Part shown: in pieces, positions 17,069 to 26,116 of the stretch
Position numbering within the stretch: the first letter of the stretch is position 1
Layout of the letters: every line of letters starts with the position of its first letter
NCBI RefSeq assembly: GCF_046297895.1
Contig: NZ_JBKBHC010000005.1
Span: 62,001 to 126,000 of the forward strand
Source of the DNA: Ferrovibrio sp046297895
GTDB lineage: Bacteria; Pseudomonadota; Alphaproteobacteria; Ferrovibrionales; Ferrovibrionaceae
Length of the DNA: 64,000 bases
Direction: 5' to 3'
Made by a program: the position numbers and the translations under genes
Notes under the pieces: generated by a model
What the model was told of the DNA's origin: nothing
Database searches by the model: none
Seen by the model: only the letters and a program-made list of their open reading frames with translations

Positions 17069-17581
17069 ATGGCAACAGATCGATCCGGCATCTTTATCGC
17101 CTTGGGCGCCAATCTCCCGAGTGAGGTGCATGGTGCGCCACGCGCGACACTTGAGGCTGCCGTGCAGTTTCTCGCCCGCGAGGGTGTTCGGATTCTGAAA
17201 CGCTCCTCATGGTGGCAGTCCGAGGCACAGCCGGTTTCGGAGCAGCCGGACTTCGTCAACGGCGTTATCGAGATCCGAACCGGCCTGGCGCCAGCCGCGC
17301 TGCTGGAAAGGCTGCATCGTGTCGAGGAAGCCTTCGGCCGGCTGCGCCAGACCCGCTGGGAGGCCCGCGTGCTGGACCTCGACCTGATCGACTACCGCGG
17401 CCTGAGCATGAGCGGCGAGGGCGGCGGGCCGCTCCTGCCGCATCCCCGCATGCAGGACCGTCTGTTCGTCCTGCTGCCCCTGCGCGAAATCGCCCCGGAC
17501 TGGCGTCATCCGGTTACCGGGGTCGCGATAGATGCCCTGATTGCCGGAGTAAATCCAATAAAAATCAACAGGTTAGAATGA
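17069..17581 (+). CDS. folK: 2-amino-4-hydroxy-6-hydroxymethyldihydropteridine diphosphokinase
   Basis: 170 aa. Transfers pyrophosphate from ATP to 6-hydroxymethyl-7,8-dihydropterin in folate synthesis. HPPK signatures are IALGANLPS at the N-terminus, VEEAFGRLRQTRWEARVLDLDLIDY with the Mg-binding DLD pair, and LPHPRMQDRLFVLLPL. folB and folP are not adjacent. In alphaproteobacteria folK often lies just upstream of rpoZ, as it does here (113-nt gap). Confidence 0.93.
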   Translation: MATDRSGIFIALGANLPSEVHGAPRATLEAAVQFLAREGVRILKRSSWWQSEAQPVSEQPDFVNGVIEIRTGLAPAALLERLHRVEEAFGRLRQTRWEARVLDLDLIDYRGLSMSGEGGGPLLPHPRMQDRLFVLLPLREIAPDWRHPVTGVAIDALIAGVNPIKINRLE

Positions 17582-17694
17582 TTTTCTTGGGATTCGGGTC
17601 CGTTTTCTGCTTGTATAAAGGCTTGCAACCGCCGGGAATCGCCCTTAATAAGCGCGCTCCCGCCTTTCGCTGCCGATTTTACCGAGGGTAGACC

Positions 17695-18081
17695 ATGGCC
17701 CGCGTCACCGTTGAAGATTGCGTCATCAAGATCCCGAACCGTTTCGAGCTGGTCCTGCTGGCCGCCCAGCGCGCCCGTGCCATCTCTTCGGGTGCCTCGC
17801 TGACGCTGGATCGCGACAACGACAAGAATCCGGTGGTTGCCCTGCGCGAAATCGCCGATGAAACGGTGGATATCGAAGGCCTGCGTCAGCGCATGATCGG
17901 CGGCATGCAGAAGCATGTCGAGGTCGACGAGCCGGAAGAGGACAACATGGCCGCCCTGATGCAGTCCGGCGAGTGGGCCGGCGTGCAGCAGGACAACGAA
18001 GATCTTGCCGAGGGTATGTCGATCGACGAAGCCGATGCCGACGAAGGCCCCGAAGCGGCCGACGAGGCCGACGAGGCCTGA
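17695..18081 (+). CDS. rpoZ: DNA-directed RNA polymerase omega subunit
   Basis: 128 aa. Omega promotes beta' folding and RNA polymerase assembly. The core ARVTVEDCVIKIPNRFELVLLAAQRAR is diagnostic, followed by NPVVALREIADETVD. The C-terminal ~55 residues are strongly acidic (EEDN, DEADADEGPEAADEADEA), as in other alphaproteobacterial omegas. It is followed by a hairpin and an intrinsic terminator, then rsh. Confidence 0.96.
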   Translation: MARVTVEDCVIKIPNRFELVLLAAQRARAISSGASLTLDRDNDKNPVVALREIADETVDIEGLRQRMIGGMQKHVEVDEPEEDNMAALMQSGEWAGVQQDNEDLAEGMSIDEADADEGPEAADEADEA

Positions 18082-18088
18082 TCCAGAC

Positions 18089-18109
18089 GCCCTGCGCCTA
18101 GCGCAGGGC
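18089..18109 (+). other. perfect stem-loop after rpoZ
   Basis: Nine-base-pair perfect inverted repeat GCCCTGCGC/GCGCAGGGC around a 3-nt loop, starting 8 nt after the rpoZ stop. It has no T-run and may protect the mRNA 3' end or assist the terminator just downstream. Confidence 0.7.
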
Positions 18110-18130
18110 TGATTTCCCCGAATTCTGCTG

Positions 18131-18157
18131 CCGGCGGGCTTGTCCCCGCCGGTTTTT
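18131..18157 (+). terminator. intrinsic terminator between rpoZ and rsh
   Basis: Stem CCGGCGGG/CCCGCCGG with a 6-nt loop, followed by TTTTT at 18153-18157. It separates rpoZ from rsh and argues that rsh has its own promoter or depends on readthrough. Confidence 0.85.
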
Positions 18158-18214
18158 CGATCAAAATTACTGTTTATGTACAACCGTTTGCCGGAGGCGG
18201 AGAACGGGGCAGGG

Positions 18215-20386
18215 ATGATGCGTCCGCGTGTCATGCGCCAGGTTGAGCTGTTAGAGAAGGTCCTCGCCTACGATCCCGCGGCGGATGAGGACCTGCTGAA
18301 CCGTGCCTACGTATTCTCCATGAAAGCCCACGGGGCGCAGAAGCGCGCCTCGGGCGACCCGTATTTTTCGCATCCCGTCGAGGTGGCCGGCATCCTGGCC
18401 GGCATGAAACTGGACAGCACGGCCATTGCCACCGGCCTGCTGCACGATACGCTCGAAGATACCGTCGCAACGCCAGACGAGATCGAGAAGAATTTCGGTC
18501 GCGATGTGCTGCGCCTGGTAGACGGCGTCACAAAGCTTTCGCGCATCGAACTGCAATCCGACCGCACCCGTCAGGCCGAGAATTTCCGCAAGCTGCTACT
18601 GGCGATGTCGAACGACATCCGCGTGCTTCTGGTCAAGCTGGCCGACCGGCTGCACAACATGCGCACGCTGCATTTCATCAAGACCCCCGACAAGCGCCGG
18701 CGCATCGCCAAGGAGACCATGGAAATCTTCGTCCCGCTGGCCGATCGCATCGGCATGCAGGATCTGAAGGAAGAGTTGGAAGATCTGGCTTTTGCGGAAC
18801 TGAATGGCGATGCGCGTGCCTCTATCATCGCGCGACTGGATCAGTTGCGTAACGAGGGCGGCAGCCTGGTCGACCGCATCAGCGACAAGCTGAAGCGGAC
18901 GCTGGCGGAAAACGGTATCGAGGCCTGGGTATCGGGGCGCGAGAAGCGGCCTTTCTCCATCTGGGAGAAAATGCAGCGCAAGAACATTGCGTTCGAGCAA
19001 CTCTCCGACATCATGGCTTTCCGCATCGTGGTGCGCGATCTTGCCGCCTGTTATCACGCGCTTGGCATCGCGCACCAAACTTGGCCTTCGGTGCCTGGCC
19101 GCTTCAAGGATTACATCTCCACGCCGAAGCAGAACGGCTATCGCAGTCTGCACACCACGGTGATCGGCCCGGAGAACAAGCGTATCGAAATCCAGATCCG
19201 CACCCAGGAAATGCACGACATAGCCGACCTGGGCGTGGCGGCGCATTGGCAGTACAAGCAGAACGGTCAGGCCGCGCCGGAAGCCGAGGCGCGCCAATAC
19301 CGCTGGCTGCGCGAGTTGCTGGAGATCCTGGAGCAGACCTCCGATCCGGAAGAATTCCTTGAGCATACCAAGCTCAACATGTTCCAGGACCAGGTCTTCT
19401 GCTTCACGCCCAAGGGCGACCTGATTGCCCTGCCGCGTGATGCCACTGTGGTCGATTTCGCCTACGCCGTGCATTCCGATGTGGGTGATACCGCCGTTGG
19501 GGCCAAGGTGAATGGCCGCGTGGTGCCGTTGCGCACGGTGCTGCGCAACGGTGATCAGGTGGAGATCCTGCGCTCCAAGGTGCCGGCCCCGAACCCGACC
19601 TGGCTGAATTTCGTCAAGTCAGGCCGCGCCAAGTCCTGCATCAACCGCTTTATCCGCCAGCAGCAGCGTGGCCAGTATCACGAACTGGGCAAGGCGATCC
19701 TGGTCAAGGCGTTCCGCGAGCATGATGCCACCGCTTCGGAAAAAGCCCTGGAACCAGCGGTGAAGGTGCTGAAGCTGCGTTCGGCGGATGATGTCTTCGT
19801 TGGCGTCGGTGAGGGTAACATCACCGCGCGCCAGGTGCTGAACATCGTCTTCCCGGGCCAGAAGCAGGACGAGGCCGAGAAGGCGCCGCCGCTCCCCCGG
19901 TCGCACCGCACCGATCACGGCAAGGGCGGCGGGATCCCGATCCGCGGCCTGATTCCCGGTATGGCGATGCATTTTGCCGGCTGCTGCCACCCGCTGCCTG
20001 GCGACCGCATCGTGGGCATCGTGACCACGGGCAAGGGCGTTACGATTCACACCATCGACTGCGATGCGTTGGAGCAGTTCGCAGAACAACCCGAGCGCTG
20101 GCTCGATCTGGCGTGGGATGCGCCATCGGATGGCGATAAGGCTCTTGGTCATGTCGGCAGGGTCAGCCTGGTGATCAACAACGAACCCGGCGCGCTCAGT
20201 GCCGTCACCACCGTGATCGCCAAGCACAAGGGTAACATCACCAACCTCAAGATCACCAATCGCAGCCCCGAATTCTTCGAGATGTTCGTCGATATCGAGG
20301 TGCGCGACGTGAAACACCTGACCAACATCATCGCTGCCTTGCGCGCCACGCCGAGCATCAGTTCGGTGGAGCGCGCCAAGGGATGA
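18215..20386 (+). CDS. rsh: bifunctional (p)ppGpp synthetase/hydrolase Rsh
   Basis: 723 aa from ATG 18215; ATG 18233, giving MRQVELLEKV, is equally compatible with relatives. A longer TTG frame from 18140 would begin inside the terminator and is rejected. The HD hydrolase domain has H53 (YFSHP) and H77-D78 in LLHDTLEDT. The synthetase domain follows, with GRFKDYISTPKQNGYRSLHT. Then TGS (VFCFTPKGDLIALPRDATVVDFAYAVH in part), a zinc-finger-like FAGCCHPLPGD and a C-terminal ACT domain. Both catalytic regions look intact, so the enzyme should make and degrade the stringent-response alarmone. The pyrE-to-era cluster follows. Confidence 0.94.
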   Translation: MMRPRVMRQVELLEKVLAYDPAADEDLLNRAYVFSMKAHGAQKRASGDPYFSHPVEVAGILAGMKLDSTAIATGLLHDTLEDTVATPDEIEKNFGRDVLRLVDGVTKLSRIELQSDRTRQAENFRKLLLAMSNDIRVLLVKLADRLHNMRTLHFIKTPDKRRRIAKETMEIFVPLADRIGMQDLKEELEDLAFAELNGDARASIIARLDQLRNEGGSLVDRISDKLKRTLAENGIEAWVSGREKRPFSIWEKMQRKNIAFEQLSDIMAFRIVVRDLAACYHALGIAHQTWPSVPGRFKDYISTPKQNGYRSLHTTVIGPENKRIEIQIRTQEMHDIADLGVAAHWQYKQNGQAAPEAEARQYRWLRELLEILEQTSDPEEFLEHTKLNMFQDQVFCFTPKGDLIALPRDATVVDFAYAVHSDVGDTAVGAKVNGRVVPLRTVLRNGDQVEILRSKVPAPNPTWLNFVKSGRAKSCINRFIRQQQRGQYHELGKAILVKAFREHDATASEKALEPAVKVLKLRSADDVFVGVGEGNITARQVLNIVFPGQKQDEAEKAPPLPRSHRTDHGKGGGIPIRGLIPGMAMHFAGCCHPLPGDRIVGIVTTGKGVTIHTIDCDALEQFAEQPERWLDLAWDAPSDGDKALGHVGRVSLVINNEPGALSAVTTVIAKHKGNITNLKITNRSPEFFEMFVDIEVRDVKHLTNIIAALRATPSISSVERAKG

Positions 20387-20412
20387 TGCAATATGAAGAT
20401 AGACGGGGGATC

Positions 20413-21000
20413 ATGAATCGCGACGACGTGCTACGGCATTACCGGGAATCCGGTGCGCTGCTAGAAGGCCATTTCCTGCTCACATCCGGCCTGCACAGCC
20501 CGGTCTACATGCAGTCGGCCCGTGTGCTGATGCACCCCGAGCGCGCCGAAGCGCTGTGCAGGGCATTGGCCGATGCGATCCGCGCCAAGCTGGGCCCCAA
20601 GCCGGTTGACCTCGTCTGCTCGCCGGCCATGGGCGGCGTGGTCGTGGGTTATGAACTGGCCCGCCAGCTTGGTGTGCCCGCCATCTTCACCGAGCGGGTC
20701 GATGGGAAATTCGCCCTGCGCCGCGGCTTCGATATTCCGAAGGGAGCCCGCGTGCTGATGGCTGAGGATGTCGTCACCACAGGAAAATCCAGCCGCGAAT
20801 GCATCGATTGCATCACGGCTAATGGCGGCGTTACTGTGGCAGCCTCTTGCATCGTCGATCGGTCTGACGGCGAAGTCGATCTCGGTGTCCCGCTTTTTGC
20901 GCTCTGCGGTTTCAAGGTGCCGGCCTACCGCGATGACGAACTGCCGCCGGAACTGCAGAAGATTCCAGCCATAAAGCCCGGTTCGCGCGGGTTGACCTGA
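20413..21000 (+). CDS. pyrE: orotate phosphoribosyltransferase
   Basis: 195 aa from ATG 20413, which has GGGGG four bases upstream; the frame can be extended to 20383, overlapping rsh, but that part is not family-like. Converts orotate plus PRPP to OMP in UMP synthesis. PRPP-binding motif VLMAEDVVTTGKSS and the catalytic loop TERVDGKFALRRGF are present. Clustered rsh-pyrE-pdxJ. Confidence 0.95.
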   Translation: MNRDDVLRHYRESGALLEGHFLLTSGLHSPVYMQSARVLMHPERAEALCRALADAIRAKLGPKPVDLVCSPAMGGVVVGYELARQLGVPAIFTERVDGKFALRRGFDIPKGARVLMAEDVVTTGKSSRECIDCITANGGVTVAASCIVDRSDGEVDLGVPLFALCGFKVPAYRDDELPPELQKIPAIKPGSRGLT

Positions 21001-21021
21001 TTGGCTGAGGAGAGGGCGACG

Positions 21022-21774
21022 ATGACTGCACGTATCCTGCGTCTGGGCGTAAACATCGATCACGTCGCCACCATCCGCAACGCGCGTGGCGGACGCCATC
21101 CCGATCCGGTGCGTGCTGCCAAGCAGGCTGCGGCTGCGGGCGCTGATGGCATCACTGCCCATCTGCGCGAAGACCGCCGTCACATCTCGGACAGCGATAT
21201 CGACCGGCTGATGGCCGAGATCGACCTGCCTCTGAATCTCGAAATGGCCGCCACCGAAGAGATGCTGGCGATTGCGCTGCGCCACCGGCCGCATGCCTGC
21301 TGCATCGTGCCCGAGCGCCGCGAGGAGCGCACCACCGAGGGCGGTCTCGATGCCGTCGGCCAGTTCGATCATCTGGCGCCGATGATCGATAAGCTGTCGG
21401 CCGCCGGCAGTCGCGTTTCCTTGTTCATCGAGCCATCCGAACGTCAGCTCGATGCCGCAAAAAAGCTTGGTGCACCGGTCGTGGAACTCCATACGGGCCG
21501 TTATTGCGAGACCGAGGGCGAAGCACAGGCTGCCGAATTGCAGCGCATCAGGAAGGCAGCGGCCCATGCCGAGGCCATCGGTCTGGAATGCCATGCCGGG
21601 CACGGCCTGAGTTTCGATACGGTGGTGCCTGTCGCGGCGATCCCGACCATCGTTGAACTCAATATCGGCCATTTCCTGATCGGCGAGGCGATCTTCAGCG
21701 GCCTCGACAGCGCGATACGCCGCATGCGGGCCCTGATGAACGATGCGCGTGGCGTCACCGGCCGCACGGCTTGA
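21022..21774 (+). CDS. pdxJ: pyridoxine 5'-phosphate synthase
   Basis: 250 aa from ATG 21022, preceded by GAGGAGAGGG. The TIM-barrel enzyme condenses 1-deoxyxylulose 5-phosphate and 3-amino-2-oxopropyl phosphate to PNP. Hallmarks: LGVNIDHVATIRNARGG, ITAHLREDRRHI, NLEMAATEEM, VPERREERTTEGG, IELHTGRY-like VVELHTGRYCE and CHAGHGLSFD. Only 11 nt separate its stop from acpS; pdxJ-acpS is a conserved pair. Confidence 0.96.
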   Translation: MTARILRLGVNIDHVATIRNARGGRHPDPVRAAKQAAAAGADGITAHLREDRRHISDSDIDRLMAEIDLPLNLEMAATEEMLAIALRHRPHACCIVPERREERTTEGGLDAVGQFDHLAPMIDKLSAAGSRVSLFIEPSERQLDAAKKLGAPVVELHTGRYCETEGEAQAAELQRIRKAAAHAEAIGLECHAGHGLSFDTVVPVAAIPTIVELNIGHFLIGEAIFSGLDSAIRRMRALMNDARGVTGRTA

Positions 21775-21785
21775 GTGATGGCACG

Positions 21786-22244
21786 ATGATCATCGGCCTT
21801 GGTTCAGACCTGATCGACATCCGCCGTATCGAGCGGACCATCGAGCGCTTCGGCGACCGCTTTCTCGACCGTATCTTTACGCCGGTCGAGAAAGCGCGAT
21901 CCGAGCGTCGCCAGCGTACCCGGATCGAATCCTACGCCAAGCGTTTCGCCGCCAAGGAGGCCTGTTCCAAGGCACTGGGCACCGGCTTTCGCAAGGGGGT
22001 GTTCTGGCGGGACATGGGTGTGGTGAACCTGCGCAGTGGCAAACCTTCCATGGCCCTGACCGGCGGGGCCCTGCTCCGGCTCCAGAGCCTGCTGCCGCCC
22101 GGCCACGAGGCCCAGATCGACGTCTCCCTGACCGACGAACCGCCGCTCGCCCAGGCCATTGTCATCATCACCGCCAGACCGATATTACCCCCGGATTGCC
22201 GACCGGACCCAACGCTTGACTTTGCCGGCCGGTTGCCGGCTTGA
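21786..22244 (+). CDS. acpS: holo-[acyl-carrier-protein] synthase
   Basis: 152 aa from ATG 21786 (MIIGLGSDLIDIRRIE). Transfers 4'-phosphopantetheine from CoA to apo-ACP. Mg/CoA motifs GLGSDLIDI and ESYAKRFAAKEACSKALGTG are intact. Slightly longer than usual because of a proline-rich tail (ILPPDCRPDPTLD). It lies between pdxJ and lepB, as in most alphaproteobacteria. Confidence 0.94.
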   Translation: MIIGLGSDLIDIRRIERTIERFGDRFLDRIFTPVEKARSERRQRTRIESYAKRFAAKEACSKALGTGFRKGVFWRDMGVVNLRSGKPSMALTGGALLRLQSLLPPGHEAQIDVSLTDEPPLAQAIVIITARPILPPDCRPDPTLDFAGRLPA

Positions 22245-22289
22245 TGCACCCCGGCCGGGGGTAAAAACGGTCATAAGGGATTGATTTAT

Positions 22290-23081
22290 ATGAATCAGGA
22301 GCAGGCGGTGGCTAAGCCGAAAACGCGTGGCGGAGAACTCTGGGACAGCCTCCGCACCCTGGTTTATGCCGTGCTGATCGCCCTTGGCATCCGCACCGTC
22401 GCTTACGAGCCATTCCACATCCCGTCCGAGTCCATGCTGCCCACCCTGCTGGTCGGCGATTATGTCTTCGTCTCGAAATACGCCTATGGCTACAGCAAGT
22501 ATTCCCTGCTGTTCAGCCCGCCGCTGTTCGAGGGTCGCATCCTGGGCTCCGAACCCAAGCGCGGCGACGTGGTTGTGTTCCGCTGGCCGCATGATCCGTC
22601 AGTTGACTACATCAAACGTGTGGTAGGCCTGCCCGGCGACCGCATCCAGATGCGTGAAGGCATGCTGTTCCTGAACGGAGAAGCGGTGAAGCGGCGCCGG
22701 GTCGAGGATTTTGAACGTCGCGACCGCTTCGGCAATCTGGTTGAGCGCAACCAGCAATGGGAAGAGACTCTCCCCGGCGATGGCCGGAATCCTGCCGTCA
22801 CCTATCGTACGCTGGACCTTTATGCCTACAGTTCCAGCGACAATACCGGCGTCTACACCGTGCCGCCAGGGCATTATTTCATGATGGGCGATAACCGCGA
22901 CAATTCTCAGGACAGCCGGGTGGCGCTTGAGATCGGTGGCGTCGGCTATGTGCCGGCGGATCACCTGATCGGCCGCGCGGAGGTGCGCTGGATTTCGATC
23001 GAACCCTCGGCCTCGCTGTTGAAGCCGTGGACGTGGTTCAGCGCCCTGCGCTGGAACCGGATGTTCACGGGCATCGACTGA
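22290..23081 (+). CDS. lepB: signal peptidase I
   Basis: 263 aa from ATG 22290, with AAGGGA nine bases upstream. Inner-membrane serine protease that removes Sec and Tat signal peptides. One N-terminal membrane segment (about 22-38), nucleophile Ser48 in HIPSESMLPTL, general-base Lys in YIKRVVGLPGDRI and box E GDNRDNSQDSR. Directly upstream of rnc (7-nt gap). Confidence 0.96.
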   Translation: MNQEQAVAKPKTRGGELWDSLRTLVYAVLIALGIRTVAYEPFHIPSESMLPTLLVGDYVFVSKYAYGYSKYSLLFSPPLFEGRILGSEPKRGDVVVFRWPHDPSVDYIKRVVGLPGDRIQMREGMLFLNGEAVKRRRVEDFERRDRFGNLVERNQQWEETLPGDGRNPAVTYRTLDLYAYSSSDNTGVYTVPPGHYFMMGDNRDNSQDSRVALEIGGVGYVPADHLIGRAEVRWISIEPSASLLKPWTWFSALRWNRMFTGID

Positions 23082-23088
23082 GGCGGGC

Positions 23089-23838
23089 GTGACGGCAGAC
23101 TCCCGGAAATCTTCGCTCGAGACATTGCAGCAGACGCTCGGCCACAAGTTTGCCGATCCCAAGCTGCTGGAAGAGGCGCTGGTGCATCCTTCCGCCAATC
23201 CACGCCGTAGCCGAGCCAAATCGGCGCGGCAGAAAGCGGCGGCCGATACATCGCTGACGCGCGATTATAATCGCCTCGAATTCATTGGCGACCGCGTGCT
23301 GGGCCTGGTGGTGGCAACGCTGCTGGCTGAACGTTTCCCGCAGGCCGAGGCCGGCGAACTGGCCCTGCGTTACAACGCGCTGGTCAAGCAGGACAGCCTG
23401 GCGCGCTTCGCGCAGTCTCTGGGTCTGGGGGATTTCATACAGCTCTCGCGTTCGGAACGCGATTCCGGCGGCGCCGGCAAACCGGCCATCCTGGCCGATG
23501 CCTGCGAGGCCGTGGTGGCGGCTCTCTACCTGGATGGTGGCCTTAAGGTGGCCGAGAAATTCGTGCGGCGCTATATGATCCCCATGCTGGATGAAGTCAC
23601 CGGCGGCGCGGCGAAGGATCCGAAAACGGCTTTGCAGGAATGGGCTGCGGCGCGCGGCATGTCGGCGCCGAAATACGATGTGGTCAGCCAGGAAGGTCCG
23701 CCGCACGAGCCGCTGTTCACCGTGGCAGTCCGGCTGGGCAGCGGCGAGCCCGAAAGCGGACAGGGCGGGTCGAAGCGCGCCGCCGAACAGGAAGCGGCCG
23801 GTCGCCTGTTGGGCCGGCTTGAGAACGGAAAGAAATGA
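23089..23838 (+). CDS. rnc: ribonuclease III
   Basis: 249 aa, GTG start preceded by AGGCGGG. Double-strand-specific endoribonuclease for rRNA and mRNA processing. The signature NRLEFIGDRVLGLVVA has E64 and D68, the second acidic pair is in ADACEAVVAALYLDGG, and a C-terminal dsRBD ends EQEAAGRLLGRL. A basic insert of about 20 residues (RRSRAKSARQKAA) precedes the signature. The stop overlaps the era start (ATGA). Confidence 0.95.
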   Translation: MTADSRKSSLETLQQTLGHKFADPKLLEEALVHPSANPRRSRAKSARQKAAADTSLTRDYNRLEFIGDRVLGLVVATLLAERFPQAEAGELALRYNALVKQDSLARFAQSLGLGDFIQLSRSERDSGGAGKPAILADACEAVVAALYLDGGLKVAEKFVRRYMIPMLDEVTGGAAKDPKTALQEWAAARGMSAPKYDVVSQEGPPHEPLFTVAVRLGSGEPESGQGGSKRAAEQEAAGRLLGRLENGKK

Positions 23839-24761
23839 GCGAAGCCAGTTCCAGTACCCCGGCGGCGCCGCATTGCGGCTATGTCGCCATCATTGGCGCG
23901 CCGAATGCCGGCAAGTCCACGTTGCTGAACCGTTTGGTCGGCGCGAAGGTTTCGATCGTCTCCAAGAAGGTGCAGACCACGCGGGCGCGTATCACCGCCA
24001 TTGCCGTGCAGGGCGATGCGCAGGTGATCTTCCTCGACACGCCAGGCATCTTCACGCCGAAACGTCGGCTTGACCGCGCCATGGTGAACGCGGCCTGGAG
24101 CGGCGTGGACGATGCCGATGCCGTGCTGCTTTTGGTCGATGCGGAACGCGGCTTCGACGATGAGAGCCGGGCGATCGTCGATGCACTCAAGGAGCGCAAG
24201 CGCGGGCATGTCCTGCTGGCGCTGAACAAGGTGGACGCAGTCCCGCGCGAAAAGCTGCTCGGCCTGGCCAAAGCCGTGAACGATGCGTTCCCGTTCGAAC
24301 GCACCTTCATGATTTCGGCAGAGAAGGGCACTGGGGTCGACGATGTTCTGCGCGACCTTGCCGGCCGCATGCCGGAGGGTCCGTGGCTCTATCCGGAGGA
24401 TCAGTTGGCCGATGTGCCGATGCGTTTCCTGGCCGCCGAGATCACCCGCGAACAGGTCTATCGCAGCCTGCATGACGAACTGCCCTATGCGATCACGGTC
24501 GAGACCGAGAACTGGAAGGACCAGAAGGATGGCTCCGCCCGCATCGACCAGGTGATCTATGTCGAGCGCGAGGGGCAGAAGAAGATCGTGCTGGGCGAGG
24601 GCGGCCAGATGATCAAGCGCATCGGCGCCTTCGCCCGCAAGATCATGGAAGAGCAGTTCGAACGCCGCGTGCACCTGTTCCTGTTCGTCAAGGTGCGCGA
24701 GGACTGGGGCGACGACCCCGAGCGCTACGAGGCCATGGGTCTCGATTTTCCGAAAAAGTAG
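23835..24761 (+). CDS. era: GTPase Era
   Basis: 308 aa. Ras-like GTPase that binds the 16S rRNA 3' end in 30S maturation. G1 GAPNAGKST (residues 21-29), G3 DTPGIF, G4 NKVD, and the C-terminal KH domain with GEGGQMIKRIG. Translationally coupled to rnc. In many relatives recO follows; here the next gene is an opposite-strand transporter. Confidence 0.97.
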   Translation: MSEASSSTPAAPHCGYVAIIGAPNAGKSTLLNRLVGAKVSIVSKKVQTTRARITAIAVQGDAQVIFLDTPGIFTPKRRLDRAMVNAAWSGVDDADAVLLLVDAERGFDDESRAIVDALKERKRGHVLLALNKVDAVPREKLLGLAKAVNDAFPFERTFMISAEKGTGVDDVLRDLAGRMPEGPWLYPEDQLADVPMRFLAAEITREQVYRSLHDELPYAITVETENWKDQKDGSARIDQVIYVEREGQKKIVLGEGGQMIKRIGAFARKIMEEQFERRVHLFLFVKVREDWGDDPERYEAMGLDFPKK

Positions 24762-24766
24762 TCGGG

Positions 24767-25687
24767 CTAGACGCCTACCATCAGCATGAACAGCGGTACG
24801 GTCACGAAGGCCAGCAGCGTGCTGGCGGTCACGATGGCGGCCGCCATCGGCGCGTCGCCGCCCATCTGGCGGGCAAGGATGTAGCTGGCGCTGGCCGTCG
24901 GCATGGTGCCCCACAGCACCAGCACCTTGGTTTCCAGCGGACCCAGGCCCCATAGCCGGCTGAGGCCGAATAGCACCACGGGATAAACCATCAGCTTCAG
25001 CGCACAGGCGATGCCCACGGCGCGTCCGGCGTTCTTCGCCGCTTCCCATTGCAGCCCGGCACCCACGGTCAGCAGACCCATTGGGGCGGCCATGCTGCCC
25101 AGCATCTTGAACACCGGCTCGATGCCGCGTGGCAGGGAAAGATCGGACACGTTCATCAGAATGCCGGTCACGCAGGCGATGATCAGCGGGTTCTTGACCA
25201 GGAACATCACCTGGCCCCTGAAGCTGGTGCTCTGGCCGTGATCGCCGTAACGCGCCAGCGTCAGCACGCACATCACATTGATGGTCGGGATCGCCAGGGC
25301 GATGGCCACGGCAAACAGCGTGATGCCGGCGCCGCCTTCCAGCGCCGCCACGGCGCCCAGGCCGACGAAGGTGTTGAAGCGCACCGCGCCCTGGAAGATC
25401 GAGGTGAATCCCGGGCCGTTCACCTTGGCCAGTGGCCGCAGCGCATAGACCAGCCCGGCCTGCAGCAGCAGGGCGGCAAACAGCGCGCCCAGCATGCCGC
25501 TGGGGTCGAAATCGCCCAGTTTGGCGCTGCTCAGGTTGTCGACCAGCAAGGCCGGGAAGAAAATGAAATAGGTGACCTTGTCGGCCAGCGGCCAGAAGGC
25601 GTCGCCCGGGAAATTGCCGCGTTTCATCGCGCCGCCGATGGCGATCAGCAGAAAGATGGGCACGATGGCGAGAACGACGGACAGCAT
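24767..25687 (-). CDS. AEC family transporter (auxin efflux carrier type)
   Basis: 306 aa, highly hydrophobic with about ten membrane segments. Typical AEC features are the opening LSVVLAIVPIFLLIAIGGAMKR-type helix, KNPLIIACVTGILMN in the middle, and LWGTMPTASASYILARQMGG near the crossover. Members export malonate, malate or other organic acids, or amino acids; the substrate is not predictable. Convergent with era, 5 nt between the stops. Confidence 0.87.
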   Translation of the reverse strand: MLSVVLAIVPIFLLIAIGGAMKRGNFPGDAFWPLADKVTYFIFFPALLVDNLSSAKLGDFDPSGMLGALFAALLLQAGLVYALRPLAKVNGPGFTSIFQGAVRFNTFVGLGAVAALEGGAGITLFAVAIALAIPTINVMCVLTLARYGDHGQSTSFRGQVMFLVKNPLIIACVTGILMNVSDLSLPRGIEPVFKMLGSMAAPMGLLTVGAGLQWEAAKNAGRAVGIACALKLMVYPVVLFGLSRLWGLGPLETKVLVLWGTMPTASASYILARQMGGDAPMAAAIVTASTLLAFVTVPLFMLMVGV

Positions 25688-25748
25688 GACGGGACTCGGG
25701 AGGCGGCGGTTTTGCCCGGAGTCTACCGGAAGCGGAAGAAGCCCGAAA

Positions 25749-26111
25749 CTAGCGCGCGGCGAGGAGGATGAGCAGTTCCATCGCGCGGTTGGCGAAGCCG
25801 AAGCCCAGATACAGCGCCAGCGCGCGCAGGGCGGCGTCGTACCAGCCGATGGGCGGGGCGATGGCGGCGATCTGCGCCAGGCGCGGGGCGGTTGCCGGCA
25901 AAACCGGACTTTCCGCAGTTTCGGGCGCCGGCCGCTCGGGGATCAGGTATTCGGCGACGCGGGTGCGGGCGGGGCCGTAGATGCGGCGCCAGCGGAAGGC
26001 TTCGGCCTCGGCGCTGTCGGCGGAACTCAGCGAGGCGCGCGGAATCCAGCTATCGGCCATCCGGGTGAGGACGACATAGCGGGGAACGACGATCTCGGCC
26101 TGCATGCCCAT
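25749..26111 (-). CDS. hypothetical protein with C-terminal hydrophobic segment
   Basis: 120 aa, not recognised. The N-terminal half is polar (RMADSWIPRASLS, FRWRRIYGPARTRVAEYLIP), the middle is Pro/Ala-rich, and the C-terminus has two hydrophobic stretches (LAQIAAIAPPIGW and ALRALALYLGFGFANRAMELLILLAA in part) that could anchor it in the membrane. ATG at 26111, downstream of two short palindromes. Codon use matches the neighbours, so it is probably real but of unknown function. Confidence 0.55.
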   Translation of the reverse strand: MGMQAEIVVPRYVVLTRMADSWIPRASLSSADSAEAEAFRWRRIYGPARTRVAEYLIPERPAPETAESPVLPATAPRLAQIAAIAPPIGWYDAALRALALYLGFGFANRAMELLILLAAR

Positions 26112-26116
26112 GCTGC

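Noticed and set aside
18140..18214. TTG-initiated extension of Rsh
   Set aside because: It starts inside an intrinsic terminator hairpin, and the extra 25 residues do not resemble Rsh N-termini.
22246..22261. CCCCGGCCGGGG palindrome between acpS and lepB as terminator
   Set aside because: Followed by TAAAAACGG without a T-run; too short to support termination, and acpS-lepB is likely one transcript.
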